11,976 nucleotides of DNA from Deltaproteobacteria bacterium. GTDB lineage: Bacteria > Desulfobacterota_B > Binatia > UBA9968. Where the stretch lies: assembly GCA_016193385.1 (NCBI GenBank), contig JACPSF010000203.1:1-11976 (forward strand), in the 5' to 3' direction. Below are positions 1 to 6,098 of the stretch, piece after piece (position 1 is the stretch's first letter; every line of letters starts with the position of its first letter). Both the position numbers and the translations under genes were made by a program. The notes beneath the pieces were generated by a model. The model was given only the letters and a program-made list of their open reading frames with translations. It was not told where the DNA came from and did not search any database.

Positions 1-2
1 CC

Positions 3-140
3 GCCAGCGCCTACCAGGTCGATGTCGTCTTTGTCGGGGCGGCTATCTTTATGGGGATCTCGCTGATCTTCACCTTGACGGTAAAAAGGATCGAGGCAAA
101 CCTCAGCCGCTGGCGCCCCGAGGTGGTCAAGACCTTCTGA
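3..140 (+). CDS. ABC transporter permease, C-terminal fragment (NitT/TauT/SsuC type)
   Basis: Only the last 45 codons are in the window; the gene begins upstream. The readable tail has a hydrophobic stretch (VVFVGAAIFMGISLIFTL), then a basic cytoplasmic end, RIEANLSRWRPEVVKTF, before TGA at 138-140. A last membrane helix followed by an R-E/R-L-x-RWRP-like tail is typical of inner-membrane permeases of the nitrate/sulfonate/taurine ABC family, which carry a substrate handed over by a periplasmic binding protein. The neighbouring binding protein (284-1303) is of the matching class but lies on the opposite strand, converging on this gene, so the two are not one operon. Family assignment is inference from a short tail plus context. 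Confidence 0.6.
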   Translation, partial: ASAYQVDVVFVGAAIFMGISLIFTLTVKRIEANLSRWRPEVVKTF

Positions 141-141
141 C

Positions 142-159
142 AGGGTGTTGAAAAACCCT
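142..159 (+). terminator. Small hairpin just after the permease stop, possible weak terminator
   Basis: Two bases after the permease stop codon, AGGGT (142-146) can pair with ACCCT (155-159) around an 8-nt loop. There is no clear run of T after it, so intrinsic termination is doubtful. The motif directly abuts the first REP-like palindrome and may simply be part of that repeat. Confidence 0.25.
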
Positions 160-192
160 CCGTTCACCCTTCGACACGCTCAGGGCGAACGG
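160..192. repeat. REP-like palindrome, copy 1
   Basis: Arms CCGTTC-A-CCCT (160-170) and AGGG-C-GAACGG (182-192) are complementary except for one mismatch, around the 11-nt centre TCGACACGCTC. The centre matches the TTCGA-CA-GCTCAG type core that I know as a very common intergenic palindrome in environmental bacterial genomes. It lies between two converging genes, the usual location for REP elements. Confidence 0.65.
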
Positions 193-223
193 AGCAAGTG
201 TTGAAAACATAGACAAATTTCCG

Positions 224-250
224 TTCATGCTGAGGCTCTCGAAGCATGAA
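224..250. repeat. REP-like palindrome, copy 2, opposite orientation
   Basis: Arms TTCATGCT (224-231) and AGCATGAA (243-250) pair perfectly around a GAGGCTCTCGA-type centre. The reverse complement of this unit has the same core as copy 1 (CTTCGA, then CTCAG), with different arm sequence. The two units therefore form a head-to-head pair of one repeat family, 31 bases apart. Confidence 0.6.
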
Positions 251-283
251 AATCACTTTTTCCGCAGCCTGCTGTTATCCTTT

Positions 284-1303
284 TTAGTCCGAGATTTTCT
301 TCCCCATCTCTCTGAGGGTCTCATTCAAAAGATCGCGCGCGACAAATTGCTCGATATCCGGCAGCGGCTTGCCCGCCGGCCAGCCCGACTCCGGGGTAGC
401 CCGGGACTCAAATAGGAGGCGGAGCAAATCGCGGGGAATTTCCGGCCCGTAGGCATTCTGCACCTGCTTATAGACTGCCTCAGCGACCTTTACGTCCTTG
501 ATGCTCAACCACTTCTGGATGACCTCCATTGTCCCCTTCTTATTGGTCTTGATATAATCTTCTGCCTTGGCTATAGCCTTGATGAACCTTTTCACCTCGT
601 CACGCTTCTCTTTGATTCGATCTCTGTGCGTAAAAAACGTGCCCCCTAATCTGGGAAGGTAGTCACCGGTCTTCATGAGTACCTTCATCCCCTCCTGCTC
701 GGCTCTGGCCGCGTGCGGAAATGTCAAGATAGCGCCCTGTACGGAGCCGCCAATAAGAGCAGGGATCCGGTCAGGCTCCCCTGCAAAGCTGATGATTTTG
801 TAATCCCTCCCGGGCTGCATTTTAAAAAACTGGCCGAGGACAATGAGTATCTCCTCATAGTCCGCCGAACCAGGCCTACCAAGACCAAGTGTCTTACCCT
901 TCAGATCCTCCACCCTTTTGATGTCCGGGGTTGTCGTAATGGTCCACTGAGAGATCAAGGACTGGCCGACAACATAGACAAGCGGCGCGCCCTTTAACAT
1001 CGCAATGGTGCCTCCGCCCGGGATCGGGACGTATTCTATTTCCTTGGCTATTCCCGCCCTGACCAGCGGGCCTCCTTCCGCGGCTATAAACTCGGACTGC
1101 AAGCCCTCCTCTCTGAACATGCCTTTCTCTTGGGCGACGTAAGACGGAATGTGGAATCCGCTAGCTCCGACCGTTCTGCCCACTCTGATCTTGGCCTGCG
1201 CATCGGCGGGAGCGCTGCGCGCAACGAGAACCAGTGCCGCCGTCGCGACTAGGACAAGGAGCTTGAGGCCCACCGCTAAAACACTTCGCTTCGAAGTACC
1301 CAT
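284..1303 (-). CDS. NitT/TauT-family ABC transporter substrate-binding protein
   Basis: Exported solute-binding protein of 339 residues. It has a Sec signal peptide: basic start MGTSKR, hydrophobic core at about 8-28, and APADA/AQA cleavage candidates at residues 33-37. The mature part has the periplasmic-binding-protein type 2 layout of the NMT1/THI5, SsuA and TauA group: a GFHIPSYVAQEKGMFREEGL-like N-lobe, then VEDLKGKTLGLGRPGSADY, then a PALIGGSVQGAIL segment where relatives have an 'xxGxIDA' motif. Length is normal for the family. The ATG at 1303 is set by a strong AAGGAGG five bases upstream. Substrate cannot be told from sequence; such orphan binding proteins are common in environmental bacteria. 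It converges with the permease fragment, and the neighbouring glycosyltransferase ends 109 bases upstream on the same strand. Confidence 0.85.
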   Translation of the reverse strand: MGTSKRSVLAVGLKLLVLVATAALVLVARSAPADAQAKIRVGRTVGASGFHIPSYVAQEKGMFREEGLQSEFIAAEGGPLVRAGIAKEIEYVPIPGGGTIAMLKGAPLVYVVGQSLISQWTITTTPDIKRVEDLKGKTLGLGRPGSADYEEILIVLGQFFKMQPGRDYKIISFAGEPDRIPALIGGSVQGAILTFPHAARAEQEGMKVLMKTGDYLPRLGGTFFTHRDRIKEKRDEVKRFIKAIAKAEDYIKTNKKGTMEVIQKWLSIKDVKVAEAVYKQVQNAYGPEIPRDLLRLLFESRATPESGWPAGKPLPDIEQFVARDLLNETLREMGKKISD

Positions 1304-1380
1304 GGGTTCCTCCTTTTTTCACGTTGTAGCGGTTGCTTTACTTTTCGCTAAACCATCTCTCCCCTACGGTCAGGGCTACC

Positions 1381-1408
1381 ATTATCCCCTAGCATAGGAA
1401 AACACAAG
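1381..1408 (-). promoter_or_regulatory. Possible promoter for the substrate-binding protein gene
   Basis: Read on the minus strand, CTTGTG (1408-1403) and GATAAT (1386-1381) are separated by 16 bases and lie about 80 bases upstream of the ATG at 1303. The -10 matches the sigma70 consensus at five of six bases; the -35 is poor. I see no convincing terminator for the preceding glycosyltransferase gene, so read-through is also possible. Confidence 0.3.
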
Positions 1409-1412
1409 AGGG

Positions 1413-2123
1413 TTAGCCCTTAAGCCAAAAACGAACCAGGAAGTAGAAGGCGGCAAAGCCGTCTTTCCAGGTGATCTTTTTGCCCTCCGCGTAGGTCCGC
1501 CCGTAGTAGGAGATTGGAACCTCGTAGATGCGGTATTTCTTTTTCGCCACCTTTACCGTCACCTCCACCTCGAAACCGAAGCGTTGGGACTCGATGTCGA
1601 TGGTCTTTAACACCTCGGTTCTAAATACCTTGTAGCCAACCTCCATATCGGAGAGGTTCAAGTTGGTGAGCATGTTGGAGAAGAAGGTCAGAGCCTGGTT
1701 GCCCAAATAATGCCAGAAAAAAAGCACCCGGTGGGCTCCACCTCCGTAAAAGCGCGTCCCGTAGACCACATCCGCCTTGCCCGCCAGGATCGGATCCAAC
1801 AACTTCGTATAGTCCTGGGGATCATATTCCAGATCGGCGTCCTGAATGATCACGACATCGCCGGTCATGAACGACAACGCCGAGCGGATGGCCGCACCTT
1901 TCCCCTGGTTGAACGGCTGAAAGATCACCTTGAGTTCGTTCTGGATGTCGTCCTGGGGCCGTGTCTGGGTTCGGAGACGATTCAGGAGCTCGCGGCTTCC
2001 ATCCGTGGAGCCGTCATCCACGACGATGATCTCTTTGGGCAGCCGGACGCCTCGCACCCGGCGCACCGCCTCTTCCAGCGTGTTGACCTCGTTGTAAACC
2101 GGCATCACAACGGAGAGCTTCAC
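1413..2123 (-). CDS. Family 2 glycosyltransferase, polyprenyl-phosphate (DPM1-like) type
   Basis: A 236-residue GT-A enzyme that probably moves a sugar from a nucleotide donor to polyprenyl phosphate or a related lipid acceptor at the inner face of the membrane. Visible motifs: MPVYNE (7-12), VVDDGSTDG (34-42), GKGAAIR (74-80), the metal-binding DAD in QDADLEYDP (94-102), GYKVFR (163-168), RFGFEVEV (181-188) and VPISYYGRTYAEGKKI (202-217). The last block is characteristic of the dolichol-phosphate mannosyltransferase-like branch. No transmembrane anchor domain follows, so it is the short soluble or peripheral form. The start overlaps the stop of the upstream PAC2 gene as ATGA (2120-2123), which indicates translational coupling. 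The actual sugar and acceptor are unknown. Confidence 0.88.
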   Translation of the reverse strand: MKLSVVMPVYNEVNTLEEAVRRVRGVRLPKEIIVVDDGSTDGSRELLNRLRTQTRPQDDIQNELKVIFQPFNQGKGAAIRSALSFMTGDVVIIQDADLEYDPQDYTKLLDPILAGKADVVYGTRFYGGGAHRVLFFWHYLGNQALTFFSNMLTNLNLSDMEVGYKVFRTEVLKTIDIESQRFGFEVEVTVKVAKKKYRIYEVPISYYGRTYAEGKKITWKDGFAAFYFLVRFWLKG

Positions 2124-2905
2124 TGCTCGAACTCGCGCTTTTTGAGTTCGCGGATAAAGGCCGACAGGTTGGGATCGTTGTTAACGGCGTCGTTGACCTT
2201 GCCTTGAAATTCGGCCGCCGCCCGCTCCAACGGACCGGTGTCGACCCGAAGCCCAATCCACTGGGTAAGCCGAAGCACCAGGGCGAGAGAGCCCCGGGGG
2301 TTCGGAGCGGCAGAGAGATAATGGGGCAGGGCTGCCCACAGGCTGACGCTGGGGACGCCCAAGCGGCGGCAAGTATCGTTAAGCACGCCGACGACCCCCG
2401 TGGGCCCCTGGTACCGAGAGGGCAAAACGTCAAGTTCCGCCGTAAGCTTAGGGTCGGTGGCAAATCCCGTAAGGGGAACGGGACGAGTATAGAGCACCTC
2501 ATCCAGGTAAGCCCCCAGGGTGATGATCATCTCCACGCGGCACTCGCGCACGAGCCGGAGCACGGTTTCACAGAACGTCCTCCACCGCAGATGAGGCTCG
2601 GAACCGATACCGAGTACAAAGTCGCGTTCGATCCCGATGCCCGAACCGTAATAGAAATCGTAAGACGGCCACTGGATCTGACGATTCGTGCCCTCAACCA
2701 GGCGCACGATAGGGCGCTGCACCGAAAAGTCGTAGAACTCCTCCGGGTCGATGGAGGCAAATTTGGTTGCGATGAGCTGCTCGGTCAGGTATCGGACCGC
2801 GGTGGTTGCCGAGGCCCCGGCGTCGCTCCATCCGGCAAAGGCAAGGATCAGAACGGGCTGCCTGAGCGCAGGGCGGGCCTCGAACGTGAGCGGATCGCTA
2901 CTCAT
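2120..2905 (-). CDS. PAC2 (proteasome assembly chaperone 2-like) family protein
   Basis: A 261-residue cytoplasmic protein of the PAC2 family, first gene of a two-gene unit with the glycosyltransferase. Recognisable family blocks are AFAGWSDAG near residues 23-31 (usually F-x-GW-D-AG), FSVQRPIVRLVEGTNRQIQWP, FVLGIGSEPHLRW, and IITLGAYLDEVLYTRPVPLTG. The last corresponds to the LGA-L-TRPVPVTG signature best conserved in actinobacterial members. Eukaryotic PAC2 helps assemble proteasomes and archaeal relatives do likewise; most bacterial members have no established role, so I claim no function. No Shine-Dalgarno sequence precedes the ATG: the leader is AT-rich with TAAATT six bases upstream, so the message may be leaderless. 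No other in-frame ATG nearby offers a better start. Confidence 0.85.
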   Translation of the reverse strand: MSSDPLTFEARPALRQPVLILAFAGWSDAGASATTAVRYLTEQLIATKFASIDPEEFYDFSVQRPIVRLVEGTNRQIQWPSYDFYYGSGIGIERDFVLGIGSEPHLRWRTFCETVLRLVRECRVEMIITLGAYLDEVLYTRPVPLTGFATDPKLTAELDVLPSRYQGPTGVVGVLNDTCRRLGVPSVSLWAALPHYLSAAPNPRGSLALVLRLTQWIGLRVDTGPLERAAAEFQGKVNDAVNNDPNLSAFIRELKKREFEQ

Positions 2906-3020
2906 TGTTTTAATTTAGCACAAGTCGACCACCCGCCTCCAGTCCCGACAAAACCGTCCTTGAGGAGAGACATGCGCCTATGACTTCGAAATCCCGTTTG
3001 CTATATTAGGAACGCGGCTT
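2906..3020. promoter_or_regulatory. Divergent promoter region between the PAC2 operon and DNA polymerase B
   Basis: This 115-base gap must drive both directions. Toward the polymerase: ATGACT (2980-2985), 16 bases, TATATT (3002-3007), predicting a transcript start about seven bases before the ATG at 3021. Toward PAC2: TAAATT (2917-2912), only six bases from its ATG, with no good -35. A GAGGAG-ATG-CGC-CTA-TGA stretch near 2964-2983 looks like a ribosome site with a three-codon frame and is probably chance. No clear operator palindrome is seen. Confidence 0.5.
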
Positions 3021-5261
3021 ATGCGAGGAAAAGAGCCAACGCAGCGGATCGACCCGCTGTTTCAGCATAACGAACTCTTGTTCGGCCACGATCCGGCTCC
3101 GGGTCTAATCGCCTGTGAGATCGAGGGACCGGATCGGGTGCGGATCTTCTACCGCCAGGGAGACCTCACCCGGTCCGAGTCCGTCGCCTTTCGCCCCTTC
3201 GTTCTCCTCGAGGACGAAGGATGGCTCAAAGGCTGGGCCGGGGAGGCTGAGCTTGAACCTCTGGCAGGCAGTGGCGCGCTCAAGGTGCTCGCCGTCTTTC
3301 CCGATTTAAAACAACTGGAGGAGGCCAAATCTTATCTGCAGGAAAAAAGCGGGCAAACCCCCTCCGCGCCGGAAGCCCCTTATCTTCACCTCAGCGACCC
3401 CGTACACCAATACCTCCTGAGTTCAGGAAAGACCCACTTCTTGGGGATGACATTCGGCGAGCTCAAACGCCTGCAGATCGATATCGAAACCTACTGCCAA
3501 GCGGAATTTGAGTTCCCCAATGCAGCGCGCGCATCCGATCAGATCACCGCCATCGCCCTGGCCGACTCCACGGGATGGGAGAGGCTCATCTCCGGTAAGG
3601 AGTATAGCGAGGCGGAAATGCTCGGTGAGATGGCGCGCGAGATCCAAAGCCGGGATCCCGATGTCATCGAGGGGCATAACCTGTTCCGCTTTGATCTCGA
3701 ATACATCGAGGCGAGAGCCAAAAGGCACGGCGTCGAGCTTAAGCTGGGAAGAGACTCGAGCCCGCTTCAGGGCCACCCGTCACGGATGCAGATCGCTGAG
3801 AGATCCATTACCTATCGCAAGTACGAGATCTTCGGTCGGCACATCGTCGATACATGGATTCTCGCCCAGCACTACGATGTCTCGACGAGAGATCTGGCGG
3901 GCTACGGGCTCAAGGAGATCGCGCGCCACTTCGGCATCGCCAGCGCCGAGCGCACCTACATCCCGGCAGATCGAGCCAGCTGGTACTTCGACCACGACCC
4001 TGACACCCTTTTTCGCTATTCGCTTGACGACGTGCGCGAGACCCGTGCCCTTTCGGCGCTTCTCTCTCCCAGCTACTTCGTCGAGGCGCAGATCTTCCCT
4101 TACAGTTTTCAAAACGTGGCCCTTCGAGGGAACGCCACCAAGATTAATTCCCTCTTTTTGCGCGAATACCTGTATCAACGAAGGGCGATCCCCCGGCCGG
4201 ACGAGGGCCAGGAGGTCGTGGGAGGATTCACCGATGTGGAGTATCAGGGCGTGGCCCAGCACGTTCTTCACTGCGACGTCACTTCGCTGTATCCCTCCAT
4301 CATGCTCGTGTACGGCTATTTCCCCAAAAAGGACGAGCTGGGCATCTTCCCAGGCCTGCTGCGCGACCTGCGCGATTTCAGGGTCCGGGCCAAGGAGATG
4401 GCCCGCGGGGCTCAGAGCGAGGAGGCGCGAATCTATTTTTCCGCCCTTCAGTCCACCTTCAAGATTCTCATCAACTCCTTCTACGGCTACCTCGGATTTG
4501 CGATGGGCCACTTCAACGATTACGCAGTCGCCAACCAGGTGACGGCGAAAGGGAGAGAGTTGATCCAGTCCGCGGTGGCCTGGCTGAAGGGGAAAGGCGC
4601 CATGATCATCGAGGTCGACACCGATGGGGTCTACTTCGCGCCGCCGACCGGCGTGGCCGCGGAAGAAGATGAGGAAAAACTGATCCAGGAACTGGCGGCT
4701 TCACTACCCCGCGGTATCGACCTGGAGCTCGACGGGCGCTACCCGGCCATGTTCAGCTACAAGATGAAGAACTACGCGCTCCTGGATGCCAAGGGAAGGT
4801 TGTTGATCAAAGGCTCGGGGCTGCGCTCCCGCGGGCTCGAGCTGTTTCAACGCCAATGGATGGAGGAAATGCTCCTGCTGCTGCTCAAGGGCGAGAAAGG
4901 AAAGATCCCGCCTCTTTACCAGCGCTATGTCAATGATCTGGAGCACCACCGCATGGATATTTCGCTGCTGATGAAGACGGAAACCCTGCAGGACTCGCTG
5001 GAGAGCTATCAGGCCAAGGTCAAGGCCAAAAAGCGCAACCCGGCGGCCCCGTATGAGATTGCGCTCAGATCCGAGCGCCCGTATCAGCCCGGCGACCAGG
5101 TCTCCTACTACGTCACGGGCCAGGGGGCCAAGGTCAAGATCAACGAGAACTGCAAACTCGCCTCGCAGTGGGACCCGAAGCATCCGGATGAAAACGTCGC
5201 GCACTATCAGGCCAAGCTCAAGGAGCTATACGAGAAGTTCAAGCCGTTTATAGAATCATAA
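3021..5261 (+). CDS. Family B DNA polymerase with 3'-5' exonuclease domain
   Basis: A 746-residue DNA-dependent DNA polymerase, slightly shorter than E. coli Pol II. Exonuclease motifs are present: ExoI QIDIETY with D154 and E156, ExoII GHNLFRFD (218-225), ExoIII YSLDD (Y333, D337). Polymerase motifs follow in order: A, DVTSLYPSIM (419-428, D419); B, KILINSFYG (481-489); C, VDTDG (532-536, D533 and D535); then a KMKNYALLD thumb-side block. All catalytic carboxylates are kept, so proofreading and synthesis are both expected. Motif C has DTDG rather than the DTDS of E. coli Pol II, a variant familiar from archaeal family B enzymes. It is monocistronic and divergent from PAC2; a likely role is repair or translesion synthesis rather than replication (inference). 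The start rests on AGGAA at 3008-3012, a weak ribosome site, and on an N-terminus that looks protein-like. Confidence 0.92.
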   Translation: MRGKEPTQRIDPLFQHNELLFGHDPAPGLIACEIEGPDRVRIFYRQGDLTRSESVAFRPFVLLEDEGWLKGWAGEAELEPLAGSGALKVLAVFPDLKQLEEAKSYLQEKSGQTPSAPEAPYLHLSDPVHQYLLSSGKTHFLGMTFGELKRLQIDIETYCQAEFEFPNAARASDQITAIALADSTGWERLISGKEYSEAEMLGEMAREIQSRDPDVIEGHNLFRFDLEYIEARAKRHGVELKLGRDSSPLQGHPSRMQIAERSITYRKYEIFGRHIVDTWILAQHYDVSTRDLAGYGLKEIARHFGIASAERTYIPADRASWYFDHDPDTLFRYSLDDVRETRALSALLSPSYFVEAQIFPYSFQNVALRGNATKINSLFLREYLYQRRAIPRPDEGQEVVGGFTDVEYQGVAQHVLHCDVTSLYPSIMLVYGYFPKKDELGIFPGLLRDLRDFRVRAKEMARGAQSEEARIYFSALQSTFKILINSFYGYLGFAMGHFNDYAVANQVTAKGRELIQSAVAWLKGKGAMIIEVDTDGVYFAPPTGVAAEEDEEKLIQELAASLPRGIDLELDGRYPAMFSYKMKNYALLDAKGRLLIKGSGLRSRGLELFQRQWMEEMLLLLLKGEKGKIPPLYQRYVNDLEHHRMDISLLMKTETLQDSLESYQAKVKAKKRNPAAPYEIALRSERPYQPGDQVSYYVTGQGAKVKINENCKLASQWDPKHPDENVAHYQAKLKELYEKFKPFIES

Positions 5262-5263
5262 CG

Positions 5264-5346
5264 CGTTCGAGCCGTTCAATCGGTTCAAATGGTTGAAACT
5301 TGAAACGACCGTTCCAACGACTTGAACGAATTGAACTATTTGAACG
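5264..5346. repeat. Inverted repeat made of 9-nt units (TTCAANNNN)
   Basis: Immediately after the polymerase stop codon, TTC/TTG units start at 5266, 5275, 5284 and 5293. Their reverse complements (TTGAAC) start at 5322, 5331 and 5340, so both arms have exact 9-nt spacing. The arms 5264-5299 and 5311-5346 pair about one axis: 27 of 36 pairs are Watson-Crick and two are G-U, with an 11-nt loop. The fully paired blocks are CGTTC/GAACG, GTTCAAT/ATTGAAC and GTTCAA/TTGAAC, with mismatches recurring between units. It may end the polymerase transcript, although no T-run follows, or act as a dispersed repeat. The right arm ends 17 bases before the next gene's ATG. Confidence 0.75.
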
Positions 5347-5363
5347 ATGGGAATGGAGGGGCT

Positions 5364-6098
5364 ATGGCTGACAGGGTGGCTTTGATTACAGGGGGGGCAC
5401 GCGGTATCGGGCGCGCCATCGCGCTGGATTTGGCGGAGCGCGGCTGGGCCGTGACCGTCTGCTACCGCAAGAGCGCCGAGCAGGCATCGGAGATCATCGA
5501 GAACGCTCAAAAAAAAGGCGCCAAGGCTTTGGCGATCCAGTGCGATGTCTCCGAGGCGAAGGGCGCTCAGGAGATGGTCCGGCAAGTTGAGCGGGAGTGG
5601 GGAAGGATTGATGCTTTAATCAATTGCGCCGGTCCATATCATCGGGTCAATCTGCTCGAAGAAAGCCTCGAAGGCTGGCACTCGATGTTCGATACCAACC
5701 TCCACCCGGCCTTCTACCTCAGTCAGGCTGTGGCCGCGGGGATGATCGAGCGCAAATGGGGACGGATCATCTGCTTCAGTATGGCGAATGCCGACCAGCT
5801 CATCGCGCAGCCCCAGCTCACGGCGCACTATATCGCGAAGGTGGGAATCCTCGTCCTCACCCGGACGCTCGCGCGCGTCCTGGCTCCGCACGGCATCACG
5901 GTCAACGCGATCTCGCCAGGCTTCGTCGCCTCAGGAAGCGTGCCCAAGGAGGAACTGACCGCCATGGCCAAAAGGATTCCAGCCGGCTACGTGGGCACGT
6001 TGGAAGACGCCGTTTCGGTGGCGCGCTTTCTTCTCTCCGAAGAAGCGCGCTATATCAACGGCGCCAACATCCACCTGAGCGGCGCCTGGGGGATTTAG
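5364..6098 (+). CDS. Short-chain dehydrogenase/reductase (SDR), FabG-like
   Basis: A 244-residue cytoplasmic NAD(P)-dependent oxidoreductase with a Rossmann fold. The cofactor motif is TGGARGIG (9-16), the NNAG equivalent is NCAG (87-90), and the catalytic YxxxK is Y156-I-A-K160. NAISPG (181-186) and a C-terminal INGANIHLSGAWG cap follow. The catalytic-serine region is unusual: relative to FabG there are three extra residues before the tyrosine, and the aligned serine position reads Met140 with Ser139 beside it. The ATG at 5364 is preferred because GGAGGGG lies just upstream (5355-5361). A longer frame from TTG at 5322 would merely translate the 9-nt repeat. Its stop overlaps that of the converging amidase. 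Substrate unknown. Confidence 0.88.
   Translation: MADRVALITGGARGIGRAIALDLAERGWAVTVCYRKSAEQASEIIENAQKKGAKALAIQCDVSEAKGAQEMVRQVEREWGRIDALINCAGPYHRVNLLEESLEGWHSMFDTNLHPAFYLSQAVAAGMIERKWGRIICFSMANADQLIAQPQLTAHYIAKVGILVLTRTLARVLAPHGITVNAISPGFVASGSVPKEELTAMAKRIPAGYVGTLEDAVSVARFLLSEEARYINGANIHLSGAWGI

Noticed and set aside
2204..2983. 259-residue open frame on + opposite PAC2
   Set aside because: It is antisense to a well-recognised PAC2 gene, its composition is rich in Arg, Gly and Pro as expected for a shadow frame, and it has no family motif.
2964..2983. Leader peptide GAGGAG-ATG-CGC-CTA-TGA before the polymerase
   Set aside because: Three codons only. It lies around or upstream of the predicted promoter boxes and has no attenuator-like structure.
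3780..4511. 243-residue open frame on - opposite the polymerase
   Set aside because: It is antisense to conserved polymerase motifs A and B, with no recognisable domain.
3508..4542. 344-residue open frame on + within the polymerase gene
   Set aside because: It is an alternative frame of the polymerase with extreme Ser/Arg/Pro content. The polymerase frame carries all catalytic motifs.
5322..5363. Longer SDR start at TTG 5322
   Set aside because: The extra 14 residues only translate the right arm of the 9-nt repeat, and the ATG at 5364 has a good ribosome site.
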